From the NCBI GenBank assembly GCA_050730655.1, contig JBOHNL010000005.1, forward strand, positions 812,309-876,308: 64,000 nt of DNA. Direction: 5' to 3'. Positions 23,356-31,906 of this stretch are shown in pieces. The translations under genes were made by a program, and so were the position numbers. Below the pieces are notes generated by a model, which searched no databases, had not been told where the DNA came from, and saw only the letters and a program-made list of their open reading frames with translations. Within the stretch, counting starts at the first letter, position 1. Every line of letters begins with the position of its first letter. The DNA comes from JAFEBO01 sp050730655. GTDB lineage: Bacteria; Planctomycetota; Phycisphaerae; Phycisphaerales; UBA1924.

Positions 23356-26076
23356 ATGTTCCAGTTCGCGACACGCCACCTGTGCGCGGGATTTATTGCG
23401 CTCGCCGCGCTCTGCTCAATCAGCGCAGTTGCCGCGCCGGCTGATGGCCCCGCCAAATCCGACAAAGTCAGCATCTACGAGCCGTGGGAAGTGCTCGAGC
23501 AACGACTGCCCGAGGCAATGCTCGGCGAAAAGCCTTTCGTGCGCCCAGTCGGCGGTACGCAGGTCATGCTCGACACCGACAAGATTCACACGCAGCTCGC
23601 CGGCGCGCCCGATGAAAACGCGCTCGATGCCGTTGGTCTGCGTGCGGCCCCGGTTGTCATCGCGATTCCAAAGCCAGACGGAACATTTGAACGCTTCGAA
23701 ATCGTCGAGTCGTCCATCATGGAGCCCGAACTCGCGGCACAGTATCCCGAATTCAAAACCTACGCAGGCACATCACTCGATCGCCCGCTCACCCGCGCTC
23801 GCATCGATGTCACCAGCCTTGGCTTTCGCGCGCAGGTCTTGAGCGCAGAAGGCTCGTACTGGGTTGATCCGGTCACCATCGGCGACACCAATCTCTACAC
23901 GAGCTACCGCAAGACCGATCTCGTGCCTGCGGTCGGATGGAAGTGCTTCGTTCAGGATGATCCCAATGTGCAGCGAGGGGTCCCGAGGCAGGAAAACCCG
24001 TTCGCAGATCGCGTCTCGACCGGCCCCACACTCCGCACGTACCGAATCGCAGTCGCGGCGACCGGCGAATACACCGCGTTCTTCGGCGGCACGGTCGCAC
24101 TTGGTCAGGCCGCGATTGTCACGGCGATCAACCGCGTCACCGGCGTCTATCAGCAGGAGCTCGCCGTCCGCCTCACCCTTGTCGCGAACAACTCGAGCGT
24201 GGTGTATACGAGCGGCGTCACCGATCCGTACAGCAACACCAATCCTTCAAGTTTGCTGACGCAGAACCAGACAAACCTAACCAACGTGATTGGCTCTGCC
24301 AACTACGACATCGGCCATGTCTTCTCAACGGCCGGAGGCGGGCTCGCATCGCTCGGAGTCGTCTGCAACGCTGCGTCAAAGGCCAGAGGAGAAACCGGTA
24401 CCTCATCACCAACCGGAGACGCGTTTTACATTGACTATGTCGCGCACGAGATTGGACACCAGTTCGGTGCGAACCACACGTTCAATACCTCGGCCGATGC
24501 AGGCAATCGAAATGCAGCCACCGCGTACGAGCCGGGTTCGGGCTCCACGATCATGGCGTACGCCGGTATCGAAGGCTCCGAAGATCTCCAGGCTCACTCC
24601 GACGCATACTTTCATCACGCGTCGCTCGACGAAATCACGGCGTACGTGGCTTCGCAATCGTGCCAGGCGAGCGCGGCGACCGGCGACACCGCCCCGACCG
24701 TCAACGCCGGTTCGGCGTTTACGATTCCCACCAACACACCCTACACGCTCACCGGTAGCGCCACCGATCCAAACGCCGATGCCCTGACATATTGCTGGGA
24801 GCCGCACTCGCTGGGCCCGGCCATCCTCTTGACCACCGCCGACAACGGAACAAGTCCGATTCAGCGATCACTTCTTCCCGCCAGCGCGGCGTTCCGCCAG
24901 TTCCCCCGAAACTCCAACTTGGTCGCCAACACGCTCCTGCTCGGCGAGAAACTTCCTGCAGTCGCTCGTTCCGCGCCGTACCGCTTGACCGTGCGCGACG
25001 GCAAAGGAGGCGTGAATTCATCTTCCGTCACGATCACTGTCGTGAGCACCGGAGCATCCTTCGCTGTCACTGCGCCGAACACCGCGGTTTCATGGACCGG
25101 CTTGTCTACCCAGTCCGTCACGTGGAACGTCGCGGGAACCACCGCAAACGGAATCAACTGCGCAAGCGTCGACATCCTCCTCTCCACCGACGGGGGAAGC
25201 ACCTTTCCCACGACACTTGCGTCCGCAGTTCCAAACAACGGCTCCGCGTCCATCGTCGTCCCCAACACCGCAACGACCGCCGCCCGGATAAAAGTCAAAG
25301 GCACCGGCAATATCTTCTTTGACATCAGCAACGTGAACTTCACGATCACTTCGGTCGCCGCGCCCGCGGCACCGACAACCCCCGCCGCATCCCCGACAAG
25401 CATCTGCCCCACAGCTACATCTTCGCTCTCCGTGAACGCGCAGCCCGCCGGAGTCGTCGTGGATTGGTTCACCGGCTCGTGTGGCGGCACACTCGTCGGC
25501 ACCGGCAATCCTCTCAACGTCTCGCCCGTCGCGACCACAACCTACTTCGCCCGCGCTCGCCGCACGGCCGACGGTGCCGTTTCCGCGACCTGCGCATCCA
25601 CGAGTGTGACCCTCAATCCAAGTCCGGTGGCGCCCACGCTCGCATCCGTCAACCGCGACAACATCTGCAAGTACGACGCCGGCAACATTGCGCTCTCCGT
25701 CACCGGAGGTTCGGGCACCACGCTCCGCTGGTTCTCCGGCTCCTGCGGCGGCACGCTTGTCGGCACCGGCAACAATCTCTCGATCGCTTCGCCCACCACG
25801 AACACAACCTACTTCGCACGGTGGGAAACGTCCTGCGGCGTTTCGACCTGCGCCAGCGTGACCTTCCACATCCGCGCCTGCCCGGCCGACCTCAATTGCG
25901 ATGCGCAAGTTGACGACGGCGACTTTGTCCTCTTCCTCGCCGCGTACAACATCCTGGCCTGTAACGCGCCCGGAATGCCCGCTGGCTGCCCCGCCGACTT
26001 GAACGGCGACGGAGTCGTGGACGATTCGGACTTTGTGATCTTCCTGGCCGGCTACAACGTGCTGGTGTGCCCGTAA
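23356..26076 (+). CDS. Secreted reprolysin-like zinc metallopeptidase with C-terminal dockerin-like repeats
   Basis: A 906-residue exoprotein. After the signal peptide (GFIALAALCSISAVAA) comes a propeptide-like region of about 190 residues and an M12B/reprolysin-like catalytic domain with HEIGHQFGANHTF (zinc ligands His 364, 368 and 374, catalytic Glu 365) and the Met-turn STIMAYAG. Next are a beta-sandwich with 'APTVNAGSAFTIP', a second with 'TAPNTAVSWTGLSTQSVTWN', and two Ig-like repeats sharing 'DWFTGSCGGTLVGTGNPL' and 'RWFSGSCGGTLVGTGNNL'. Last are two dockerin-like repeats starting ACPADLNCDAQVDDGDFVLF and GCPADLNGDGVVDDSDFVIF, ending LVCP at the stop. It probably degrades extracellular protein at or near the cell surface. 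GTG 23347 is an alternative start. Confidence 0.93.
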   Translation: MFQFATRHLCAGFIALAALCSISAVAAPADGPAKSDKVSIYEPWEVLEQRLPEAMLGEKPFVRPVGGTQVMLDTDKIHTQLAGAPDENALDAVGLRAAPVVIAIPKPDGTFERFEIVESSIMEPELAAQYPEFKTYAGTSLDRPLTRARIDVTSLGFRAQVLSAEGSYWVDPVTIGDTNLYTSYRKTDLVPAVGWKCFVQDDPNVQRGVPRQENPFADRVSTGPTLRTYRIAVAATGEYTAFFGGTVALGQAAIVTAINRVTGVYQQELAVRLTLVANNSSVVYTSGVTDPYSNTNPSSLLTQNQTNLTNVIGSANYDIGHVFSTAGGGLASLGVVCNAASKARGETGTSSPTGDAFYIDYVAHEIGHQFGANHTFNTSADAGNRNAATAYEPGSGSTIMAYAGIEGSEDLQAHSDAYFHHASLDEITAYVASQSCQASAATGDTAPTVNAGSAFTIPTNTPYTLTGSATDPNADALTYCWEPHSLGPAILLTTADNGTSPIQRSLLPASAAFRQFPRNSNLVANTLLLGEKLPAVARSAPYRLTVRDGKGGVNSSSVTITVVSTGASFAVTAPNTAVSWTGLSTQSVTWNVAGTTANGINCASVDILLSTDGGSTFPTTLASAVPNNGSASIVVPNTATTAARIKVKGTGNIFFDISNVNFTITSVAAPAAPTTPAASPTSICPTATSSLSVNAQPAGVVVDWFTGSCGGTLVGTGNPLNVSPVATTTYFARARRTADGAVSATCASTSVTLNPSPVAPTLASVNRDNICKYDAGNIALSVTGGSGTTLRWFSGSCGGTLVGTGNNLSIASPTTNTTYFARWETSCGVSTCASVTFHIRACPADLNCDAQVDDGDFVLFLAAYNILACNAPGMPAGCPADLNGDGVVDDSDFVIFLAGYNVLVCP

Positions 26077-26097
26077 GACGAGCATGTCGTGGTGGAT

Positions 26098-27177
26098 CTA
26101 GTTCGGCGCGGTTGCGCGATTTGCCCGATCCCGCACCGCCCTCCAGATCGGATCCGCCTTCTCATCCGGAGGCATCACGATCACAATCAGCTCCGGATGC
26201 ATCGCATCCGCCTCGCGCAGCGCCGCATAGAACCGCCGCGCATACCCACGAGCGTCCGCCGGCATCTGTATCACATGCCTTTGAAGCCCCTTCCCTGCGG
26301 GAAGGGGTTGGGGGAAGGGAGGGTCTTCCCCTCGGGCATGCGTAATCACCACGCACTCCCCGCGCACCTTCTCAACAACCTTCTCCACATCCCCCGCATC
26401 CACCAAGATCGCTTTCGCCTTCGGCGCATAGTGCGAGCTCAGCTGCCCCGGCGCTTCCGCCGGTGTCGCGGCGGTCGGCGTCGCGCTCAAATGCCCCGTG
26501 TCCGCGCACTCAACCAAGCGTCCCAGCACTTCACCAATCACGCTCGCATCGATGAGCCCGCTGCGCAGCACGCGCGCCTTCCCATCAACAACCGACACAA
26601 CCGTGCTCTCGATACCGTCCGTACATGCGCCGCCATCCAAAACAAAGACATCGCGCTCGTCGAATGCCTCGCGCACATGCTCCGCAGTCGTGGGGGAGAC
26701 AAACCCCGATACATTCGCGCTGGGTCCGACCAGCGGCCCGCCAAATGCTTCCAAAAGCGCCAGCGTCAGCGGGTGCGACGGACATCGGACGGCGACATTC
26801 GGTCCGCCCCCAGTCACGATCTCAGGAACACTCGCCACCTTCGGCACAACGATCGACAGCGGTCCCGGCCAGAACCGCTCGGCCAATTTATGGGCATCGG
26901 CCGGCCAGTCTGCCGCGACACGCCGGGCCATTGCTTCACCCGAAACATGCACGATCAACGGGTTGTGCGCCGGGCGGCCCTTCACCTCAAAGACGCGTCG
27001 AACCGCCTCTTCGCGAAGAGCGTCCGCCCCCAAGCCGTAGACCGTTTCGGTCGGAAACGCCACCAAACCGCCGCTCCGGAGCCGCTCAACTGCCTCTGCG
27101 ATTTGTTCTGGTTGCCCATCCACGGGTCGTAAACACTCCAGTTCCTGCGCAAGTCTTGCCGAAATCAGAACATGCAC
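26098..27177 (-). CDS. Sua5/YrdC/YciO-type threonylcarbamoyl-AMP synthase
   Basis: This family makes threonylcarbamoyl-AMP from Thr, bicarbonate and ATP for the t6A37 modification of tRNAs. The product has the YrdC core: GGLVAFPTETVYGLGADA, VFEVKGRPAHNPLIVHV (nucleotide-binding Lys/Arg), FWPGPLSIVV, PNVAVRCPSHPLTLALL and GPLVGPSANVSGFVSPT. A second Sua5-type C-terminal domain follows ('APGQLSSHYAPKAKAILVD'), so it is of the two-domain Sua5 rather than the short TsaC type. Between the domain halves a palindromic repeat (26284-26325) is translated in frame as PPFPQPLPAGKGLQRH. The start is uncertain: GTG 27177 is about where homology begins; there is no clear ribosome-binding site. It ends 21 bases from the convergent metallopeptidase gene. 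Confidence 0.88.
   Translation of the reverse strand: MHVLISARLAQELECLRPVDGQPEQIAEAVERLRSGGLVAFPTETVYGLGADALREEAVRRVFEVKGRPAHNPLIVHVSGEAMARRVAADWPADAHKLAERFWPGPLSIVVPKVASVPEIVTGGGPNVAVRCPSHPLTLALLEAFGGPLVGPSANVSGFVSPTTAEHVREAFDERDVFVLDGGACTDGIESTVVSVVDGKARVLRSGLIDASVIGEVLGRLVECADTGHLSATPTAATPAEAPGQLSSHYAPKAKAILVDAGDVEKVVEKVRGECVVITHARGEDPPFPQPLPAGKGLQRHVIQMPADARGYARRFYAALREADAMHPELIVIVMPPDEKADPIWRAVRDRANRATAPN
26284..26325 (-). repeat. Short palindromic repeat element inserted in frame in the Sua5 gene
   Basis: The hairpin ccccttccc-tgc-gggaagggg is followed by ttgggggaagggaggg. It has the same architecture as the gltX copy at 13719-13757. On the coding strand it reads as a Pro/Gly/Lys stretch in the C-terminal domain of the Sua5-type enzyme. 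Confidence 0.75.
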
Positions 27178-27293
27178 GGGGATGGTTGGTGACCACAAAC
27201 CAGCCCGTCCGCCGCGCGTAAAGTATCCCGCGGAGGATCGGAACGCCGATCGTCCGCGCCTGTCCAGCATATTCGAGCAGAACGGAGTCACTC

Positions 27294-28889
27294 ATGCTCT
27301 CGCGCTTTGACATCACCCGTGCCGGCATCGTTATGGTCGCCGCCGGTCTTCCCGCCTTTGCGATCGCTCAGGTCAAGGACGTCGCCGCCTATCAGGCTGT
27401 GATCGCTGTCCCTTCGGCCGATGTGCATTCGGGCGACACCGCTGCGTTTTATCGCGTCGGCACCATTGATCAGGGCGCGATCGTGCTCGTCGATGGCGAA
27501 ACCTCGAACTGGTCACGCATCAGCTACCCGGCCGGCTCCTTCGCGATCGTCCGCGCCGAAGATGCGAGCTACGACGCTGCCACCAAAGAGCTCAAGCTCA
27601 CAAAGGCAAGTCGCCTCTTTGCGGGAAACAAGACTTCTGGCTTCGCCGGAAGTTGGAAGGCGCTCCTTCCGACAACGCTCCCCATCGGCACAACTTTGAA
27701 AGTGCTGCAGGTTGAAGACGGCGGGAATGGAACCGGCGTCGTCGCGTATCGCGTGCCAACGCCCGCCGAGGCCCGAGCCTTCACTGAATCAAAGAATCTC
27801 CGCAAGGCCACGCCGGCAGAAGTGAGCGCGTTCCGTGCGAAGGGGGGCGTCGTTCACGAAGCCACCAGCGCGCCGGCCACGGCACCGGCCTCAGCGACAG
27901 CGCCTTTTGCGGCTGCGCCCGCTTCATCCGCCCCAACCTCGCCAAGCCAGCAAGTCGCCGCCGCGCCAGCGACCACGCCGCCCGCTCCGACTCCGGTGGA
28001 CAACAGCCTTGTTGCTCCCGTCGTGACCTCGGGCGCCGGTGGCGCTCCGACCGCTCCTGCTGCAACTCGGACGACAGCTGCGCCGTCAACGCCTGTCACC
28101 ATTGATCAGCGCGCGACCGCAACGCCTTCGACTCCTGCCGCAACTCCTGCGACCCCTCCGACGGCGACTGCTCCGGTTGCGGCGCCAGCGCCGGTCCAAG
28201 CCGCTCCGCTCACGGCCAACATGCGTGCTGCGGCACGCATCAAGGAACTCGATCAGGCCTTCGATCGCGTGAATTCGCAGCCCTTGGGCGAAGCCGAGTA
28301 CGAAACGCTGATTTCCGAATACGAGCGCACCATTCAGCAGCTTTCCGGCCAGCTTAGCCCGCGGCAGAAAGCCCTGCTCGAGCAGCGGCTCAACATCCTC
28401 AAGTTCCGCAAGGATCTGCGTCAGCAGCAGCTCGCGCTGCTCAACAACAGCAGCAGCGCTCAGCAGCAGAATCAACAGGTCCTGCAGGGCGTTGCACAGG
28501 TTGAAGCGACCCGCGTCTACAGCATCGTCGGCCAGTTGCAGCCGAGCACGGTTTACAACGGCCAGACACTGCCTCTGATGTACCGTATTCAGAGCGTCGG
28601 GACCAGCGTGCCCCGCACGCTTGGATACATCAAGCCCGATCCGCAGTTCAACCTCGACAGCAAGCTCGGCCAGATCGTCGGCGTCATCGGCGAAGCGTCG
28701 ATGGACAAGGATCTGAAGCTGAACGTCATCACGCCGGTGCGCATCGATCTGCTCCAGGGCATCCCGATGCAGCAGACGCAGCAACCTCCGGTGCAGGTGC
28801 CTCCGGCTCCGTCGGGTCAGTTGCCCCCGGTGCAGATGCCCGATCAGCAGGTGCCGCCCCGCCAGCCGGTCATCGACGTGACGAAGTAG
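27294..28889 (+). CDS. Exported protein with Pro/Ala-rich linker and coiled coil
   Basis: A 531-residue protein of unknown function. The signal peptide (GIVMVAAGLPAFAIAQ) is followed by two related segments of about 60 residues resembling bacterial SH3-like domains (YQAVIAVPSADVHSGDTAAF and TTLKVLQVEDGGNGTGVVAY). Then come about 120 residues of Ala/Pro/Thr linker, a charged coiled coil (LDQAFDRVNSQPLGEAEYET to LRQQQLALLNN), a small beta domain (RVYSIVGQLQPSTVYNGQTL) and a Gln/Pro-rich tail. The SH3-like part may bind peptidoglycan or envelope components, which is inference. ATG 27294 has CGGAG 6 bases upstream. It is divergent from the Sua5-type gene and convergent with the PEP-CTERM-like gene. 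Confidence 0.82.
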   Translation: MLSRFDITRAGIVMVAAGLPAFAIAQVKDVAAYQAVIAVPSADVHSGDTAAFYRVGTIDQGAIVLVDGETSNWSRISYPAGSFAIVRAEDASYDAATKELKLTKASRLFAGNKTSGFAGSWKALLPTTLPIGTTLKVLQVEDGGNGTGVVAYRVPTPAEARAFTESKNLRKATPAEVSAFRAKGGVVHEATSAPATAPASATAPFAAAPASSAPTSPSQQVAAAPATTPPAPTPVDNSLVAPVVTSGAGGAPTAPAATRTTAAPSTPVTIDQRATATPSTPAATPATPPTATAPVAAPAPVQAAPLTANMRAAARIKELDQAFDRVNSQPLGEAEYETLISEYERTIQQLSGQLSPRQKALLEQRLNILKFRKDLRQQQLALLNNSSSAQQQNQQVLQGVAQVEATRVYSIVGQLQPSTVYNGQTLPLMYRIQSVGTSVPRTLGYIKPDPQFNLDSKLGQIVGVIGEASMDKDLKLNVITPVRIDLLQGIPMQQTQQPPVQVPPAPSGQLPPVQMPDQQVPPRQPVIDVTK

Positions 28890-28907
28890 TCGGTCGGTTG
28901 GCCGCCC

Positions 28908-29714
28908 TCAGCGCCGTCGCCGCGTCGCGAGCATCAACGCGCCCGCGAATCCAAGCACGCCGGGCACCGGAATGACGGTGATGTTGTCGACCGTCGCTTG
29001 TCCTCCCGTCGTTGCGTTCGTTCCATATTCGCCGTCGAGCGCGCCGGCGATGTTGTACTGCGCAAATGCCGGGTTCCACCCTGAAATCGTGCGCGTGTCG
29101 TTCACGATGAAATTGACCGAGTTCGCAAGGCGCACCTTGGATGAAACCGTTCCGGTCGCGGTGTCGATCTCCAGTGACATGAAGTACCAGGTGCTCGTCG
29201 CCGTCAGCGCCGATGTGAGCCGGATGAACTGAAAGTCCGCCGGATTCGCGCTTGTTTGAATATACAGGGACCAGTTCTTGAATGTGCTGTCCGCGTACAG
29301 CGTGACCTGAGGCGAGAAATTCGGGTCATTTCCGCTCGTCCACTGGAAGAACCCGAGCGCCATCGGCCAGCCTCCACCGTTCTTGTTGTTCGAGTTGTCA
29401 AAGCGGTCGTAGCGAACGTTGGCGCTGATCGAAACAACCGTGCTCGGCGCAATCCCGGTCACGATTCCCTGGCTGGTCCCGACCGCTCGGGTCGTTTGAA
29501 AAGCCCTCGTCGTCCCCGTCGGTCCGGCCGTGCTGATCACCGTGCCTGAAGGATCGGGCGAAGTCGCGCCGGGCACAAGGGTCCGCGCGTCCACCCATTT
29601 CGCGGATGGAAAGCTACCCAATGCGTACGACTCGAAATTGTCGGTAATCGAGGCGATCGCGCCGCCGCACAAGCATGCCGTGGCAACAGAACCGCAGTAC
29701 AAGGTCCATCGCAT
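28908..29714 (-). CDS. PEP-CTERM-like exported protein
   Basis: The 268-residue product starts at ATG 29714, with AAGGAG 7 bases upstream, and carries a signal peptide (YCGSVATACLCGGAIA). The body is a beta-sandwich of the kind found in concanavalin-like/LamG domains (NFESYALGSFPSAKWVDART, YIQTSANPADFQFIRL). The C-terminus IPVPGVLGFAGALMLATRRRR has the three-part PEP-CTERM layout: V-P-x-P-G motif, a hydrophobic helix, and an Arg cluster. Such tails are cut and sorted by an exosortase; none is encoded in this window. It is a second exit signal distinct from the dockerin-like tails of the neighbours. Confidence 0.82.
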   Translation of the reverse strand: MRWTLYCGSVATACLCGGAIASITDNFESYALGSFPSAKWVDARTLVPGATSPDPSGTVISTAGPTGTTRAFQTTRAVGTSQGIVTGIAPSTVVSISANVRYDRFDNSNNKNGGGWPMALGFFQWTSGNDPNFSPQVTLYADSTFKNWSLYIQTSANPADFQFIRLTSALTATSTWYFMSLEIDTATGTVSSKVRLANSVNFIVNDTRTISGWNPAFAQYNIAGALDGEYGTNATTGGQATVDNITVIPVPGVLGFAGALMLATRRRR

Positions 29715-29749
29715 CTCTCTTCTCCTTGTTCCCCGAACGAATACATGCA

Positions 29750-30448
29750 TCACGCACCAAGCCAGATTCCTTGCGTCGATAGGCCGCTCATCCCGCCCGC
29801 TCCGTTCGTGAGATAGGCGTGCGCCGCGCTCACGACTTCGGTGATCACGGCGTCGTCACCCTCCGCCGACCACTCGTGCTCGGAGAGCTCGCCGAAAAGC
29901 ACGCGCTCGCGGCACAGGGTCGTGATCAGGAACAGCGCAAAATCGAGGGCTGCGTCCTGATTGGCGTGGTTTATTTCGGAAGAAAAGTCGCTGAGCAGCC
30001 CGCGTGATCTGCGGGCAAAGTCGTTGCGGAGCGATCGATCCGAATCCGTCAGCTGGTTCGCGTCCTGACGGAGGTACACCGCGAGTGCGCGGATTAGCCA
30101 GCGCCGGCTCCGAAACGTCCACACCGTCATCCGGGTAATCCACTCGAGCCGCTCCTGCAGCGACATCGATCGCCATCCCGGGCTCGCCATCGCACGGCGC
30201 AGGCCACGCTGAGTCACCCGGTAGTGCCGATTGAGCAGCGGCGCGAGCAGGTCGTCCTTGCCGCGGAACCGTCCGTAAAACGCGCCGATCGAACAGCCCG
30301 ATTCCGTGGCGATTTCCTGCACGCTCAGCGTCGCGAAGGGTCGCTTGCGCAGCAGTTGGTTCGCCGCCGCCAGAATCCGCCTCCGCGTGGCGCGGCTGCG
30401 CTCCTGGCGGGGCTCGAGTGCTTCGACCTCATCCGCATTCATCCACAT
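29750..30448 (-). CDS. TetR/AcrR-family transcriptional regulator
   Basis: The 232-residue product has the N-terminal TetR helix-turn-helix: RATRRRILAAANQLLRKRPF, then ATLSVQEIATESGCSIGAFY with GRFRGKDDLL. The C-terminal ligand and dimer domain has no recognisable ligand class. The start ATG 30448 lies 5 bases from a perfect 23-bp palindrome that is probably its operator, so autoregulation is likely. It sits 20 bases after the META-domain lipoprotein gene on the same strand, so the two may be co-transcribed, with the operator overlapping the end of the first gene. Confidence 0.9.
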   Translation of the reverse strand: MWMNADEVEALEPRQERSRATRRRILAAANQLLRKRPFATLSVQEIATESGCSIGAFYGRFRGKDDLLAPLLNRHYRVTQRGLRRAMASPGWRSMSLQERLEWITRMTVWTFRSRRWLIRALAVYLRQDANQLTDSDRSLRNDFARRSRGLLSDFSSEINHANQDAALDFALFLITTLCRERVLFGELSEHEWSAEGDDAVITEVVSAAHAYLTNGAGGMSGLSTQGIWLGA

Positions 30449-30452
30449 ATCA

Positions 30453-30475
30453 GAATTAGAATATCATTCTAATTC
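30453..30475. promoter_or_regulatory. Perfect 23-bp palindrome, probable TetR operator
   Basis: Arms gaattagaat and attctaattc flank a central atc. It is AT-rich against a GC-rich background. It lies just upstream of the TetR start and includes the stop codon (30469-30471) of the upstream META gene. Confidence 0.8.
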
Positions 30476-31035
30476 ATGCGCGCCAAGTCGATTCTTGAGA
30501 AAATATACACGGTCGTTCGTGTAATGATCGGTATGTTGGACGGAATCGGAGGTATTGCCTTGCGAAGGGTTCGGCCGCCTCGGACAAAGCGCATGATTTC
30601 GCTCGCGCCGTCGGTGAGCGTCAGCGTTGAGCCGTCAACCTTGAAGTTGCGTACCTTGCCGAGCCCGTCCAGATACTGACGCTCTAGCTTCATCGCGTAG
30701 TCCGGGCCCGCCATCATCGTCGAGCCCGCCGGCGCGAGTTTGAAGTCGCCCTTGGAGAGCGCATCGAGATTCAGCGACGACATCATTCTGTTCACGCCGG
30801 CGAAACCAGAGACCCTTCCGTCGGCGCTGATGTCGAGCGTCGGTTTTTTTGCCATCGCATCCTGCGGCACCAACTGCGCAAACTGCTTGCCACCGATCGA
30901 GTCGAGTGTCCAACTCCCGATCACAGACTGAATCGCCTTCGCTTCCGAGGCGCCGGCTGACGCGGTACCGGATTGGCATGCGGAGAGGCAAGCAAGCGAC
31001 ATGGCGGAGCACGCGGTCAGGATCACGGCTTTCAT
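30469..31035 (-). CDS. META-domain lipoprotein (HslJ-like)
   Basis: The 188-residue product starts at ATG 31035, with AGGAGG 5 bases upstream; GTG 31041 is too close to that site. The signal peptide ends in a lipobox (SLACLSACQ), so it is a lipoprotein. The single META domain runs from IGSWTLDSIGGK through TLDISADGRVSGFAGVNRMM to GASEIMRFVR. META domains occur in HslJ-type heat-shock or stress proteins; molecular function is unknown. About 30 residues after the domain (TLRKAIPPIPSNIPIITRTT) look unstructured, and their coding region overlaps the likely promoter and operator of the TetR gene. The gene is upstream of, and perhaps in the same transcript as, that TetR gene. Confidence 0.85.
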   Translation of the reverse strand: MKAVILTACSAMSLACLSACQSGTASAGASEAKAIQSVIGSWTLDSIGGKQFAQLVPQDAMAKKPTLDISADGRVSGFAGVNRMMSSLNLDALSKGDFKLAPAGSTMMAGPDYAMKLERQYLDGLGKVRNFKVDGSTLTLTDGASEIMRFVRGGRTLRKAIPPIPSNIPIITRTTVYIFSRIDLARMN

Positions 31036-31103
31036 CGGCACCTCCTCGGTGCCCGCAGTTTACCAATCGATCTGAATCGGCGAGGTCCAGAGTGCAATTG
31101 CGC

Positions 31104-31784
31104 CTAGATCCTGCCCCGGATCATCTGCACGCCTATCGCGATGTACCAGATCGTCGTCGCCAGCATGAACGCACCGAAGCCGTGCACCGTCATCGGCAGT
31201 CTGCCGGCGAAGAGCAGCGCCGGTGCGCCGACACCCACGAGCAGGCCGAGCATTCCGATCGTGCGCGTTCCGCCGGTGCGGCGCACAAGGGCGATCGACC
31301 AGAGCACGAGCGACGCGGATTGGAACACGATTCCGAGGTGGTCGCAGGCGTGATTTGCTTCGGTTGTCAGCACGAGCAGCGGGCGCAGGGATTCAAGAGT
31401 CGGGACGGTCGTGTCGGCGTATTTCAGCACGAGCCGCGAGACGATGATTCCGTTGACCGTGGCGGCAGCCAGCAGCGAAATTGTTCCGAGCGCCGCCATC
31501 ACGAGGCCCGACCGCGCGAGCATGGTCCCCAGACAGAGTTGTCGAGCGAAGCCCACGAGGCCGAGGAACAGCGTCGCCGTCGCGCCCATCAGCACGCTGT
31601 GCACAACCAGGTTGAAGTTTGCGTTCTCGGCGAAGTCCTTCACGAACGCGCCGAGTTCGTGCGAGTGAGGCGACGGATGCATCGCCATGAAAACGATCGC
31701 GACGGCCGATGCCATCACGAGGAGCACACCCGAAGCCCGATCGGTGCTGGTAGAAACCGGTGCGTCATTTGTAGGTTCAGTCAT
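31104..31784 (-). CDS. Multi-pass membrane protein, about six helices
   Basis: The 226-residue product starts at ATG 31784 after a short polar N-terminus. The hydrophobic segments are ASGVLLVMASAVAIVFMAM, LVVHSVLMGATATLFLGLVG, SGLVMAALGTISLLAAAT, HLGIVFQSASLVLWSIAL, IGMLGLLVGVGAPALLFAG and GFGAFMLATTIWYIAIGVQ. I do not recognise the family; conserved-looking His residues (HPSPHSHE, HACDHLG) could bind a metal or haem. It is divergent from the second TetR gene with 122 bases between starts, the classic arrangement of a TetR-controlled target. An imperfectly placed inverted repeat (ccggac/gtccgg, 31879-31904) lies between them. Confidence 0.75.
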   Translation of the reverse strand: MTEPTNDAPVSTSTDRASGVLLVMASAVAIVFMAMHPSPHSHELGAFVKDFAENANFNLVVHSVLMGATATLFLGLVGFARQLCLGTMLARSGLVMAALGTISLLAAATVNGIIVSRLVLKYADTTVPTLESLRPLLVLTTEANHACDHLGIVFQSASLVLWSIALVRRTGGTRTIGMLGLLVGVGAPALLFAGRLPMTVHGFGAFMLATTIWYIAIGVQMIRGRI

Positions 31785-31878
31785 CGGAATGCTCCCAATC
31801 CAGATCGCGAGTGCCCGCGGCAACAATCATGCGCCGTCGACCTCCAATCAAGCAGTGGGGCGGGGCCACGACCTGATA

Positions 31879-31904
31879 CCGGACGGATTCGCTAAAATGT
31901 CCGG
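31879..31904. promoter_or_regulatory. Inverted repeat, possible operator of the second TetR gene
   Basis: Six-base arms ccggac and gtccgg separated by 14 bases, ending 2 bases before the TetR ATG in the divergent intergenic region. Short arms; weak evidence. Confidence 0.35.
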
Positions 31905-31906
31905 CA

